Assembly: GCF_047948215.1 (NCBI RefSeq)
Contig: NC_134461.1
Location: 89,338,245 to 89,402,244 of the forward strand
DNA from: Lycorma delicatula
Lineage: Eukaryota; Arthropoda; Insecta; Hemiptera; Fulgoridae
Direction: 5' to 3'
DNA length: 64,000 bases
Under the pieces are notes generated by a model. It had not been told where the DNA came from and did no database searches. It worked only from the letters and a program-made list of their open reading frames with translations. The position numbers and the translations under genes were made by a program. Shown in pieces: positions 1 through 11,460 of the stretch (positions within the stretch are counted from its first letter, which is position 1; every line of letters begins with the position of its first letter).

Positions 1-227
1 AGTTCTAAAAATTCAAAATATCTGGTTTTTTTTAAATTTTTCTACGTTAAGTAATTTAAATGGAAGAAACTAAAAATATACAGCCAATAAAACGTTATCT
101 AAGATTTATTATTTTGTAGTGGGAGGGTGATTTTTAATGGAATTTTATTGTAATATTAATATTAATAAAAATGTATTTAAGACTATTTATTCTTTTTTTT
201 TTTTATTACTTTTAAGACCATAATGGG
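1..227. other. AT-rich sequence, nothing recognised
   Basis: AT-rich sequence with homopolymer runs. I see no coding signal or recognisable repeat before the LINE fragment that follows. Confidence 0.5.
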
Positions 228-605
228 TCACTTTAGTTCATTTTTTTTTTTTGGCAAGTTCTTTCTTTTCTTGCTGATTTGTTGTTTTTCAGCTTTTCTT
301 TTTTGCCAGTAATTTCTAAGGGGTTCAGATCTTCTTGCCCTTTCTTGTTCAGAGTACACCCGGCTTATTGTTTTCTTGGGTTTTGATAGGAATCTTGTTT
401 CTTTATTTTTTTCATTTCTCATAGTTTCCGGTTTTCGTTTTTAGGATTTCACGGGTTATGTCTAATTCCTCCATATCTTTCTGTACTTCTTATAACCAAT
501 ACGGTCTGCTTTTCTTGTTCCAGAAAAGTTCGATTATCCGTCTGATAAGTCTGGTCTCTTCCATTCTGAAAATATGTCCTAGAAAGGAAATTCTCTTCTT
601 TCTAA
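228..605 (-). mobile_element. LINE fragment (family B), 3' end of reverse-transcriptase ORF
   Basis: Read on the minus strand, the sequence encodes a GHIFRMEETRL-like stretch followed by a lysine/arginine-rich tail with YSEQERARRSE. This resembles the extreme C-terminus of insect non-LTR retrotransposon ORF2, where RRLxFxGHxxRM is followed by a basic tail. A stop codon lies in the middle. The 3331-4470 element encodes a related tail, so I assign both to one family. The match is from memory of the family, not a search. Confidence 0.5.
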
Positions 606-2930
606 ATTGATTAGTTATCGGGTTGATCGTATTATTAAAAGTTTAAATAAATTATTTTTGGGGAAACAACAAATTTTGGAGAATTTTTTTTTTAAATAAT
701 AAGATAAGCTTTGCGTGCAAGTACTGATCTTAATATAAAGTGGTGTGATGTTTGTAAAATTTAAAAAAAATTGACCCCAAAAACCTTCCTCACTCCCCTA
801 GAGATATTGACCCCAAAGTTTTACCAATAAATTGCCCTATATACACGAATCTCTGTACAAAAGATCATCCAGTCGGTTTATCCAATCAAAAATTAATAAG
901 CTTCAAACATGCCAACACTCATAAATTCGTACGAATATTACCCCCCACTTTTTTGTTTGTTTTTTGGGGTTCCTGGGTCATGAAAGTTCAAGAAATTAAA
1001 AAAACTTATACCCCATTTTTTGACTAATTACCATACTTTCCATCTTGCCGCGTAGCTTTAGAACTATGATGCATGAAAGTAAAATTTGTAATAAAAGTAT
1101 AAATTCGTATTTCTCATAGGTAGGATTGTGTTTCCACTACTCTAATAAAAAGAGTTGAAAATTATTTCCAAACTGATAATGTTTTTTTTTCTTGATGAAT
1201 TTATTCTTCATAGAAGCTATGAAAGCTTGTACGTGGAAATATGGATGTGGAATTTTGTAGCGTATGCAAAAATTGCCATGCCTGACCGGGGTCGATGGGA
1301 CCGAGACGCTACTATTTTACTACGGAGATCGGTGGATTTATTACTCAAAGGAAAATAATAAAAATTGCAGATAAAAATATTTAATATATAAGATCGATAG
1401 GTCTAAAGAATAAAAGTTGTAAAAATTGATATACGTTTACAACAACAAATTTTTTTAAATTGTTTAACAACATAACAGTTGTCTTATCTTAATATGATTT
1501 ACAATTCTCTTAATAATATGAATAAAATTATTATTAGATAACTTTTATTCCTTTTATAGTAGGATTTTTCCTTCAAGATTTTCTCATAGATTCATCCGAG
1601 TTTTTCAAAATTAATTGAACCAATTTTCTCAATAAATATGTTATTCCAACTTCCGTGCATTTGTGTGCCAAGAAGTACAGTGGGTGGCCCCGTCCGTTAC
1701 CTTACTGACATAATGATTTTTTTTTTATCAAATCGCCTCCTCAACATGATTCTCTCTCATTTTTCATACCAAGGAAGTGTACAGAAGTCAAAACACGGCA
1801 ATACATAAGCCAACCAACAATATGAACCAGGTGTCATTATTATAAATGTTATACGTAATACGTATTCGTACAAAATTTTGTTTTTTTAACTCTGGAACCT
1901 CAAGATATTTAGAAATATAAAATACCAGCGAGTGGATTTTTTTTTCATCGATATAAATTCTCTTTCAACGGAATAAACCATTCGAAGCAAAAAAGTAAAA
2001 CTTGATTTATTCTAATATTCGTATAAACTTTTTGTTTTAAATCGTGTAAAAGGAAAATATTTGAAAAAAAAATCATGTTTCAAATATTTTTTTTTTCATT
2101 TTAAAAAATTTTTACTTAAAAAAAAGAAAATTTTTTTTCTAAACATTTTATTCTGTTTTTCCTCTATGTTTAACCGAACCAGGAACATAGATTCCTGAAT
2201 CATAGACTTTTTTGTAACATAAAAGTGATATTAAGAAATCTGGATTAATTATTTCAATATGAGGGCTAATAATTAAGTTTATTAATAAAAAGCTATGCTC
2301 ATTATTAACAAAAAATTTTCCTTTTTTTGAAAGAAATTTTTTTACTTCACCAGATCCAACAACAGTAGCGAGAAATGAACTGCAAATCAATTAAACAATC
2401 CAATTTGATTTTGATTGACTTTTGTGTACGCGAGCGGCTTAGACTTTACAGGCAAAATTCTGTAAAAATGATTTAATATAATAACAATGATAAAAGTAAA
2501 GTGCTTTTTATACTATAAAGACAACCAATAACAAATTAAATTTTATCAGGTATACTTAGAAAAATAAATAACATTTTAAAAAATAACTTTGAGCAAATAA
2601 AATTATTAATTTCATTATAATGCAGTGAAAAGCAAAGACTGACTGATAGGAATTATTTATTTTTAACTATTAACGTAATTAATTATTGATTTTCTCTTCA
2701 TGTCACTGAAAAAGATTTTAATATTTAAATATATTTTAATAAAATAAATCATTTAATAATGATAATAATCAAAACCTTTTGTTGAAACGTCTGATAGAAA
2801 AATTAGTATTTAAATAAATAGTATCTGTTATAAATATTTAATTTGTTTCGATGAGTTTAAAAAGGAAATTAGATTAAAAAAGGATTAGTTTTTTTACTAA
2901 GAAATAACAGAAAAGAAATAATTTACAGTT
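606..2930. other. Intergenic, AT-rich, upstream of the Gr-like gene
   Basis: No coding signal is recognised. At 900-1130 the motif of C-runs followed by a 'ccattttttgac' block resembles the dispersed repeat at 21590-22035 and 24540-24975. At 1270-1300 'gccatgcctgaccggg' resembles the tRNA-like motif near 58865. The last part would hold the promoter of the Gr-like gene, but no convincing promoter motif can be named. Confidence 0.4.
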
Positions 2931-3110
2931 ATGGGTGGTATTTATACAGAAATGGAATTTACTGAATTGTTTTTTAAAATGTTTGGTTTAATTCCAAATC
3001 ATAATGATAAAATCAAGGAGATTAAACTGATCAGTTGGGATGCTGGTCTATCACGAGGAATCGTTATATATCTTTGTTCTGCAGTCGTGTTCCTCCTACT
3101 ATCATCACAG
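2931..3110 (+). CDS. Gr-like gene, exon 1 (start codon, N-terminus and TM1)
   Basis: ATG at 2931 opens 60 codons that end in phase 0 at an AG|GTTATC donor (GT at 3111-3112). The protein begins with about 40 mostly polar residues, including FFKMFGLIPNHND, and continues into a hydrophobic segment (about residues 43-58, GIVIYLCSAVVFLLL). This suits the cytosolic N-terminus and first transmembrane helix of a Gr. The start was chosen as the only ATG in frame ahead of the segment after an AT-rich leader. No upstream in-frame homology is apparent. Confidence 0.7.
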
Positions 3111-3330
3111 GTTATCATTTAAAATAGTACCTTTATTTATTGTTATTATAGACAAAGAATTCTTTAAAATATCCAGAAAATTAATATAAAATAAATATTA
3201 AGCTTAAATTTATAAATACAAAGTTTAAATTAACGTAAATCGTACATAAATAAACCTTCTCATTAATCTTTAAAAAAAAAAATAGATATATATATATGTT
3301 TTATATATAGCAGACTCCCTTTGATAGTTT
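3111..3330. other. Start of intron 1, AT-rich
   Basis: AT-rich intron sequence with a short (TA)n run near 3283-3310. No other feature is seen before the LINE fragment. Confidence 0.5.
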
Positions 3331-4470
3331 AGAAGAATACGGCGTAGAAGGAAAAACAAAGGCACTCATACAATAGACACTAATGGGCACCATCTCCAAG
3401 AAAAAATTTATGGGGAAACTTCAGCACCATTCGAGATACAAACAGGAGTCAGACAAGGAGATGGGCACTCACCACTGATATTCAACGTGGTCTTTGATAA
3501 AATTATCAAACAGTGGGAAAAACATGTCAAGGGGATTCATCTGGGAAGAACACAACCGCTATCAGATACCTGGCATTTGCAGATGACCTCGATAATACTC
3601 AGTAACAGTAAGCAGGAAGCATGAGAAGCACTGGAACTCTTACACGAAATTCTGCCAAAAAGGGGTTGCAAATATGATACGAGAAAACACAATACATGAA
3701 ATAGCAAAACAATGACACAAAAACCATACGCACAAAATACAGGAGCATAAAAAGATTCGAAAAATTCAAGTACTTAGGGGAATATATGCAAATGGGAGAA
3801 TCAAACAAGGCATTCAACATTGAAATCAGAATAACAGAAAATCTTCAGAAAGCATACAGACTCACATCGTCGCACTATAATAAGCGAAGTATATTGAGTT
3901 AGGCGAAACTCAAACACTACAAGACAGTCGTGCTACCAGAAGCACTGAACGCATCAGAAACTACCACAATTGGAGCGTCAGGCATCACAGAAACAAAAAA
4001 AATAGAACGGAAAATACTTAGAAAAACTTTTGGAGCAGTATGCAGAGATGGCATATGGACGAAGAGACCAACCAAAGTGTTATATGAACGAACCGACACA
4101 CTCACAGACATGATCGGAAAACGCAGACTTATATTCTACGTGCACACAGTGAATGAACAACAGACTTACGAAGAGGACTTTTGATGTAGTGAACGGCTCA
4201 ATCAGGAAAACCAATTAGTATCATGAAATAGAAGAAGATCGATCTAAGACAAGCGGGGATCAACGGAAAAATAATGGGAGAAAGAATAAAAGTTGGAAAC
4301 AAAAGTATGAAAACAATTTGAAGTGAAAGAAAAGAGGAAAACAGGTGCAAAGTAGACAGAACAAAGGAAACAGGAACACAGTCAAAGAATGAAGAGATTC
4401 TTGTGAGAGAAAAAGGAGAAAACAACTTAGGATCGCATAATCATGAAAATTCAAGTTCAAACTGTCCTTA
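3331..4470 (+). mobile_element. Degenerate LINE (family B), reverse transcriptase to C-terminus
   Basis: In broken frames the plus strand encodes RT landmarks. GVRQGDGHSPLIFNVVFDK corresponds to the RT motif before the catalytic box. A stretch with LQMTSIILS corresponds to a decayed LAFADDL region. Then come ASETTTIGASGITE, KIERKILRKTFG and KRRLIFYVH, the usual order for the end of an arthropod non-LTR ORF2. Several stops and frameshifts interrupt it. It lies in intron 1 of the Gr-like gene, in the same orientation as the gene. Confidence 0.7.
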
Positions 4471-4529
4471 AGGGAAAAAATGAATAACAATTATATGTAT
4501 GTAGATATATATATATGCAGATTGATCAC

Positions 4530-4930
4530 GAAGTTCTCCCGGGATTTTCATAACCTATTCCACTCGTGAAAATAATGGAAAAAGTTCATATAGACATCTC
4601 GAGTACGGCTACGAGTTACGGCTAGTGAAAGATTTCGCTTGTGTTTCAGCTATTCCGGTGAAATGAGGTCATACTGAAATTTTTACGACGTTAATTAAGA
4701 AGCAAAATTAGTGATTTCTTATAGCTATTGAACTGAAAAATCGATTAAAATAAGTCTAGGAACCGTATCTACAGTAGTTTGTGAGAAATCTGAGGTAAAA
4801 CCAATAGATTGGTGGAAAAAAATACCTGTTTTTTAGATTCAACGTAAAATAACTTTGTTAAATGGGTTTAAACACATGAAACTTTAAAGAAAACTTGTAG
4901 AGTTCCTACTTAAATAGTAAAATATCACAT
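4530..4930. repeat. Dispersed repeat, diverged copy (G1)
   Basis: The block with 'gagttacggctag', 'gatttcgc' and 'ggtgaaatgaggtca' recurs at 50870-51190 and, more diverged, at 36480-36670. In those two places it lies beside HTH-DDE transposase remnants at similar distance, so it is probably non-coding flank of that transposon. Here no transposase was recognised. Confidence 0.6.
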
Positions 4931-5710
4931 GAATAAATGTCGCGAACAATCACATATAAATTCACTGTTGTGTGGTTTTTGTTTCATAGTTGACGTATCT
5001 GAAAAATATTTTTTTTTTGTTATAAGCAACCTGACATAAATCACCAACAAAATGACATAAACGAAAAAAATTAGGAATGAATTGGTTTCCCTTTTTTCCG
5101 TTGAGCATAATATAATATCACACAATATCAACTTACCAAGCCCACCAAAATCCAGATATTCAGGCCCACAAATTACTACTATTTGAAACGATTGGACTGT
5201 CAATTTCCTTAATAACGGGTTTTAAAACCTTTATAAACAGGTTTTTAAAAGAGGAGGCTTATCCAAAATATGTATTATTATACGCTTTTATATCTTAAAT
5301 ATAATCTTTATATTTGTTGAATCCCATAATAAATTATATTATTAATGAAAAAGTGGAATAAATATTTAGTTTTTAACTTTGTGTAGATATACATATGAGC
5401 CAGTCAGGACTCGCTTCACACGTTCTTCCCATCTAATCAAGGAGGCACCGCTCCCTGGATCTCCACTGTGTTCATTATCCTCATGCTTGTTAGAATAATA
5501 CTGATAAAGTAACAATTGAAGCCTGTTCAATTTATAAAAATTATCAGTGTACTTAATTTTTTCACAACAACAATTTGGTTAGCACAGGACTTGAAACTTT
5601 GAATAACCTGAATTATTATGTAGGTTTCAAAATAATCGGTCCCCATCTTACAAATAGTAATTATAGCTGGTTACAGGTCTCTCGTACTGGTATAAAAGTG
5701 TTTTACACGG
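4931..5710. other. Intron sequence, nothing recognised
   Basis: AT-rich intron sequence. No coding or repeat family is recognised. Confidence 0.4.
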
Positions 5711-5819
5711 TTATTTGCATTACTCTAGAAACACCATGAGGAGATGGCACTACTTCGTTTCTCATTTTTTATTTATTTTATTTTATGTTTTTTTCAGTCA
5801 AGAAACCGGAGACAGGTGC

Positions 5820-5862
5820 GTACGGTTGCAGCGCGTCGCGTCGCGTCGCGTCACACACACAG
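5820..5862. repeat. Short CGTCG pentamer and CA microsatellite
   Basis: A run of about four 'gtcgc' units is followed by a short (CA)n tract. It sits in a GC-richer block (5700-5910) unlike the surrounding AT-rich intron. Confidence 0.8.
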
Positions 5863-6007
5863 TAACAGTAGCAGTGGCTGTGTTGGTTGAGTTACCGCTG
5901 CTTATACCGTAGCATCTTTAATTTCATCAATAACCGAAAGAAATATCGAACAAGAGATAAATATTTTTAAAAAAATGACTGCTTAAAAGATATTGCTCTT
6001 TAATAGA

Positions 6008-6052
6008 GGAGCTGCATCAAACCAGTCAAATGACTGAAGACAAAGAAAAAAT
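6008..6052 (+). mobile_element. LINE family A, 3'-terminal stub
   Basis: 'gagctgcatcaaaccagtc' followed by 'aaatgactgaagacaaag' matches the exact 3' end of the LINE-A copies at 13460-14905 and 16616-17441. It is an extremely 5'-truncated insertion of only about 45 bp. Confidence 0.75.
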
Positions 6053-6079
6053 AGAGGATAATTAAAGAGCGTGTGGTGG

Positions 6080-6252
6080 CACACAGTTCTGTATATAGTT
6101 TAATTTTATTATACTATTTTACACATTTATAAAGCCTATGACACTCCGGTAACGTAAGGATTCCAACCCGGGTTCATAATCTAAATCGGTTCAGCCGTTG
6201 AGCTGCTACGGTGGAACAAAAAAATATTCATACATACATACATACATATATC
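6080..6252 (+). repeat. Repeat with (CATA)n tail
   Basis: A moderately complex block with 'aatcggttcagccgttgag' and 'ctgctacggtggaac' ends in a short A-run and a (CATA)n tail. This is typical of the 3' end of a retroposed element in arthropod genomes. The family is not identified. Confidence 0.5.
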
Positions 6253-8150
6253 CTTAATACATTACACTCATTTTTAGGCAGCGTGTAAAAAGACATAGAG
6301 ACTTTTATAGAAAATTTAATTTCAAATTCTACTTCAAGTGGTCTTTGAAAATTTGATTTCATCAACATTTTGATCGTAGTAAAGTTAAATATCAACAATG
6401 AACATAATCCAGTTGTTACCGCAAGCCATTAAAGCGGCTACCATCTTGAAGTGATGAAACATTTCGTTACAGCAGTAGTCATCAATCAATTCAAATTCAA
6501 TTCTTCCCAGTTATAAAAATTATTCATTCGGTTGAATAGTTTTTTCGTGAAAGAGTAACAAACTCACAGAATCCAATACATATGTATATATATATATACA
6601 CACACACACACGCACACACACACAACATACACATATTAAAGAGAATTACTAAACAAATGTATAAAGAATTAAACTAACATATTTTTTTTCTTTCGATATG
6701 TACTCATTGCCAGATATGTTAAATATTCTAGAACATAGTTATATCCATTTATTTCTTTTAATGACAATAATATATATAAATGTACATACAAGATTGTAAA
6801 TTTATCGAGATGTCCTTTTTTTTTATTATTATTTTTTTAGTTAGTTTATTTATTTTTTAATAAAAAGGTTGTAATTTATTTTTAATTTTATTACGTATTA
6901 TAAAATTCTATGCAAGTTTTTGCATAGGTGTGGAATACACGCGAAGATTATTAAACAAAAAATATTTATATACTATAAAAAATAAAGTGGGGTGAGGTAC
7001 CATATAGTGCTATTTTCAAGTACATTTGCCGCCATGAATTTCGACGTAATATATCGTTAGTGTCGTTGACATTAACCTAAAGACCCAGTAAAAAAATTCA
7101 AGGTTACGACAACTGTGTAAATAGTGTATAGGTTAATAAACTTTACAACGTTACGTTATGATGCTGCGCATTTTGATGTTTCTGTTGCACTGTAATATGG
7201 TAGGTGGGAGTATATATTGTATATGACGTAATATAGCTACAGGTGGAAGGGATGAACGAGAGAGATACGGAGTACTGGTTCACGTTTACAGCACGTATTT
7301 GCTGCATGTTTCCTGTTGAACCTCCCATTCGCAACTTGTTGGGTATTATATTTGCACTTTACAATGACTGATCTTCAATGGCCGTGACTCTACCTTTTCC
7401 TTATTTTTTTCTATTGTCACACCATAATGAAATGGCTTTGAAATTCTCTTTATTCTAGGAAATTACATAATATTATATTTAGCCGGCCGATCGTTCTGTT
7501 TGTAATTTTATTTTTGCATGAATAATTTATGTTATTCACCAGTATATTTTTATCTTATTTATTTTTTTATAAATTTATGTATTCTTAATATAATTATTGT
7601 ATATATTCCTTTATATTCATGTTTAACAATATCTAAAGAATCTAATATTTTATTGTATTGCAACATCTTCCATACATCCTGCTTCATATAAATTCTAGGT
7701 TTATAGAATTCCTTCCAGGTTTTGTCCTCTAACACGTCCTTCTAGTAAACAATTAATTATCTATGAACGTGTTAACATTAGACTCAGTGAAATTTTTGAC
7801 ATTGTACTTCCAACAAGGTGCTTACAGAAACTTCTATGTTCTGAAATAATTCTAGAATCTTCATGATTTAACAACGCATCTAATTTTAATATTTTCTCTT
7901 AACGTCACATTTCAAAAGCCACCTTGATAATTTTACCAATAGTTTTACGTGACGTGGCATACTCAATTTTAGGTATTTTTCAGTTGTAGTCTAAAGGCTA
8001 TTTCTGAGTCCAATACTATTTCCAAATCTACTCAATTAAAAGTTTTAAAAATCTAATGAAATTATTATATTTACGTAATTATCATTCTTCATAATCCCGC
8101 GGTATTTTTTTTTTTACTTTATAAAATATATTTAATTATAATTTTTCTAC
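6253..8150. other. Intron sequence with microsatellite at 6578-6625
   Basis: Mostly AT-rich. A compound (TA)n(CA)n tract lies at 6578-6625. A GC-moderate part at 7000-7480 and a block at 7680-7930 look like old repeat sequence, but I cannot name a family. Confidence 0.4.
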
Positions 8151-8815
8151 TTTTTTTTTGTCTTCAGTCATTTGACTGGATTGATGCAGCTCTCCAAGAT
8201 TCCCTATCTAGTGCTAGTCGTTTCATATCGATATACCCCCTACATCCTATATCCCTAACAACTTGCTTTACATACTCCAAACGTTGCCTTGGAACGTTTT
8301 TTTCCTTCTACCTGTCCCTCCAATATTAAAGCGACTATTCCAGGATGCCTTAATATGTTGCCTGTAAGTCTGTCTATTCTTTTAACTATATTTTTCCAAA
8401 TGCTTCTTTCTTCATCTATTTGCCGCAACACCTCTTCATTTGTCACTTTATCCACCCATCTGATTTTTAACATTCTCCTATAGCACCACATTTCACAAGC
8501 TTCTAATCTTTTCTTCTCAGGTATTCCGATCGTCCAAGTTTCACTTCCATATGAAGCTACGCTCCAAACATATACTTTCAAAAATCTTTTCCTGATGTTT
8601 AAATTAATTTTTGATGTAAACAAATTATATTTCTAACTGAAGGCTCCCTTTCGCCTGTGCTATTCGGCATTTTATATCGCTCCTGCTTCGTCCATCTTTA
8701 GTAATTCTCCTTTCCAAATAACAAAATTCTTCTACCTCCATAATCTATTCTCTTCCTATCTTTGCATTCAGTGGTCCATCTTCGTTATTTCTACTAATTT
8801 TATTCGTTATTTTTC
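8150..8815 (-). mobile_element. LINE family A, 5'-truncated antisense copy
   Basis: The plus strand begins with a T-run followed by the complement of the LINE-A 3' end. Read on the minus strand it encodes the ORF2 C-terminus: KVYVWSVASYGSETWTIG, then MWCYRRMLKIRWVDKVT and IVKRIDRLTGNILRH. It is diverged from the two sense copies at 13.5 and 16.6 kb (for example SVASYG against SVALYG, and GNILRH against GHILRH), so it is an older insertion. Homology runs out near 8815. Confidence 0.85.
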
Positions 8816-9657
8816 TACTAATATGTATAAAATTACATGTCTTTTTTTTAACTTCTCGAACCAAAGTACGGTATTACTTTCGGTCGCATGGTGGATTGGG
8901 AGTTGAAAATTAACCATTCTTTACGTTCCAAGGTATGATAAGTACGAAGATACCATTTATTTAAATTGGAGTTTCCTTATATATATTGGCTTGTGTATAA
9001 AATTTTACTGCTCGAAAATTCCAAAACTACTCGGATTAATTTAATTGAAATTTACATATGCTATAGCAGTATATCTGAAATTGTGCATATGAAAATTTGA
9101 TGGAATTGTTCTTGAGTTTACGCTCAATCTAAGATCGAAAAAACTGAGGAAGCAAGTTTGAAGCGTGGTTCGTTATGATGCTAAAAGTTTGAAAGTTGAC
9201 TTTTTTTATAAATGTTTTAGGTATTTACCAGTAGATAATAACATAAGATTGTTAATTTAGTAAAACAAAATTGTATACATAAATACTGGAATAAATTATT
9301 TTAAACATCGTACTGTTTTATTGAGAATTTTTTTTAATAATTTTCTTAAATAATTGTTATAATAATCTAATTTTATTATAAACAGAAAATATATTTTAAT
9401 ATAAAAAAATTATACCTCTTTTTTCTAATTTTTTGTAAAATTTTAGATTAGAATGACTTTATACCTTTTCAAACAAAATAAAATAACGAAAAGTCGATCT
9501 TCTTGCGCAGAACTGCAAAAGAAATGTTTAATTAAAAAATAAATTTTTCAGCGTAATAAAATATAATTTTAAAAAATTGACTCACTAAACTCATGGAAAT
9601 ATGCTTTTAGATATGTATTTGAGAATCAATTTTTTACTTATATTTTATTGATTTTTT
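8816..9657. other. Intron sequence, nothing recognised
   Basis: AT-rich intron sequence with no recognised element. Confidence 0.4.
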
Positions 9658-9770
9658 TTGTTATTAACTGAAGATGGCCTCCGGTAAAGCCCCTGAGGGC
9701 TAGTTACCGAGGGGGTGGAGTGGCGACCATCACGAAGGGTGTCTTCCCTTCGGGGTCAGGATGTTTGATA
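9658..9770 (+). mobile_element. LINE family D, 3' UTR fragment
   Basis: The block 'ggcctccggtaaagcccc' to 'gtcttcccttcggggtca' is shared with the end of the element at 26440-27315 ('gacctccggtaaaagccc' to 'gtcttcccctacggagtca'). It is GC-rich against its surroundings. It is a heavily 5'-truncated copy or tail. Confidence 0.65.
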
Positions 9771-10331
9771 ACTTGTTCCACCAGTTCTCCAATCTTTTAA
9801 ACACAGCTTAATTTTTATAACAGAAATAAATTTCCTTACTTAGCGTTTGTTTGATGTGAAAATTGAACGGTTGTGTGTATGTAAGAGTCGTTAAAACTGT
9901 TCCCATAAAAAAAAATAAAATTGAATTATTTTAGTTTTTTTTTTAAGTGTATTGATTAATATTGTAGATAAAATTATTCTACTGCGTACAACCTGTGTTT
10001 TATCTTGCGTGTATATAACTATGTTGTAATTCTGAAGTTAATACGGTATTAACCGTATCGAATACTAACCGGTAGTAGTTGAATAATTCAACTATTCATT
10101 GATATGAGTTAACGATGCTCTCTTCAAATCAGAAAAATAGGTACAAAATAGCTCAAAAAAGATTTATTGGAACATTTTTGTGTACTATTTCCAGAAAATG
10201 GTTAAATAGCAAACAAAATTTCACAGCAAACAAAAAATCAAAAATTTATTTTTAAACAGTGTAAAATAACAACAATTATATTTAGTTTAAATATCTCTTT
10301 TGTTATTAATAAGTTGTATATGATTTGTATA
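9771..10331. other. Intron sequence, nothing recognised
   Basis: AT-rich intron sequence with no recognised element. Confidence 0.4.
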
Positions 10332-10776
10332 TTTAACGTTAATTAGACGAGGATATCGAGCGAAGGTTATGTTTGGTTAGATTATGTTGATAAAGTACGG
10401 TTTGCCAGTGTACAGAATTAACATAATCTAACCAAACATAACCTTTCTTTTTCCTGTTTAGCCTCCGGTTATTACCGTTCAGATAATACTTCAAAGGATG
10501 ATATGTAGGAGTGTAAATGAAGTGTGTAGTCTGTATAGTCTCAGTTCAACCATTCCTGAGATGTGTGTTTAATTGAAACCCAACTCCCAAAGAACACCGG
10601 TATACAAGATTTAGTATTCAAATCCGTGTAAAAATAACTGACTTTACTAGGACTTGAACGCTGGAACTCTGGACTTCCAAATCAACTGATTTGGGAAGAC
10701 GTGTTCACCAGTAGATCAACCCGGTGGTTAACCAAACATAACCTACGCTCGCTAACCTAGTCTAATTAACATTAAA
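10332..10776. mobile_element. MITE-like inverted-repeat element, TTAA flanks, carrying a SINE
   Basis: The arms are imperfect inverted repeats of about 57 bp, ending in 'gttatgtttggttagat' and its complement around a 30-bp loop (10389-10418). The right arm is split by a SINE inserted at 10445-10728. Taking out the SINE and one target duplication leaves about 145 bp. TTAA occurs at both ends (10333-10336 and 10772-10775), suggesting TTAA target choice as in piggyBac relatives. The family is not confirmed. Confidence 0.7.
10445..10728 (-). mobile_element. tRNA-derived SINE, full-length, antisense
   Basis: Complement of the SINE consensus seen elsewhere in the window (head 'accgggttgatctactggtg', 'ggttcaaatcc'-type B box, tail 'ggaggctaaacagg'). 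It is flanked by a 16-bp perfect target-site duplication beginning TAACCAAACATAA at 10429-10444 and 10729-10744. It inserted into the right arm of a MITE-like element. Confidence 0.9.
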
Positions 10777-10958
10777 AATCAAAAATACTATTCAGTAAAT
10801 TGTACATACTACTTTGGCTGTGAAATTCCTAAAATGTACCGATTTAATTATTAATTTATCTATTATTTATTAAAATATATCAAAAAACATAAAGTGTCTA
10901 TGTATTATTTATCTATTAATTTTTTTTTTCTGTTTAATTAATATTATATGTGTTGTAG

Positions 10959-11159
10959 TTTTACTCTGATGAGTTGGAAAATGTAATTATTGTCACAGTA
11001 ATTTCTTCATTGCACTGGGTAGCAACTGTTAGTACAAGAAAAGATTTCATTGAACTTCTACATAGCATATATATATTTGATTATGAATTCAAAAAATGTC
11101 ACCCATTTTTTACGGAAGAAACAAAAACAAGCAGTAAAAAAACATCAAGTAAATGGAAG
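10959..11159 (+). CDS. Gr-like gene, exon 2 (TM2 region)
   Basis: Preceded by a T-rich tract and 'ttgtag', and followed by an AAG|GTATAA donor (GT at 11160). It is 67 codons, phase 0 at both ends. It encodes FYSDELENVIIVTVISSLHW, with a hydrophobic segment of about 18 residues, then FIELLHSIYIFDYEFKK. This pattern is common after TM2 in Grs. A Lys/Ser/Thr-rich stretch follows that would lie on the cytosolic side. Confidence 0.7.
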
Positions 11160-11358
11160 GTATAAAGACTTTTCTTGTTTTTCCTTTTTTCCATTACTCT
11201 TTTCATGTCTATTTCTATAAAATTTCTTGTCATTTTCTTATATATCCTTCATCCTTATACTTCTTTCTTAATCATATCTCTACAGTAAACATATTCATGA
11301 GATTCTGATCATTTTCCTCGTTTATTATCTTTTTCCCCGCTCTAATTTGTTTAAGCAG

Positions 11359-11460
11359 TATGTGAAAATAAGGGGAAGAGCATTGCAACATTATAGAAAT
11401 GGATACATTAATCTAGTATTACTTTTCGTTATCTGTACTACTCTTTTTTATGACTTTTAT
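11359..11460 (+). CDS. Gr-like gene, exon 3 (TM3 region)
   Basis: 34 codons, phase 0, after a pyrimidine-rich tract ending 'ttaagcag' and before the strong donor GTATGT at 11461. It encodes RGRALQHYRNGYINLVLLF and then VICTTLFYDFY, a short basic stretch followed by a membrane segment. An alternative donor at 11475 (GAG|GTACAA) would break the phase with exon 4, so the first donor is preferred. This is the least certain exon because it is short. Confidence 0.6.

Noticed and set aside
5715..5912. 65-codon frame with repeated Val/Ala/Thr
   Set aside because: Produced by the CGTCG and CA microsatellite; no homology.
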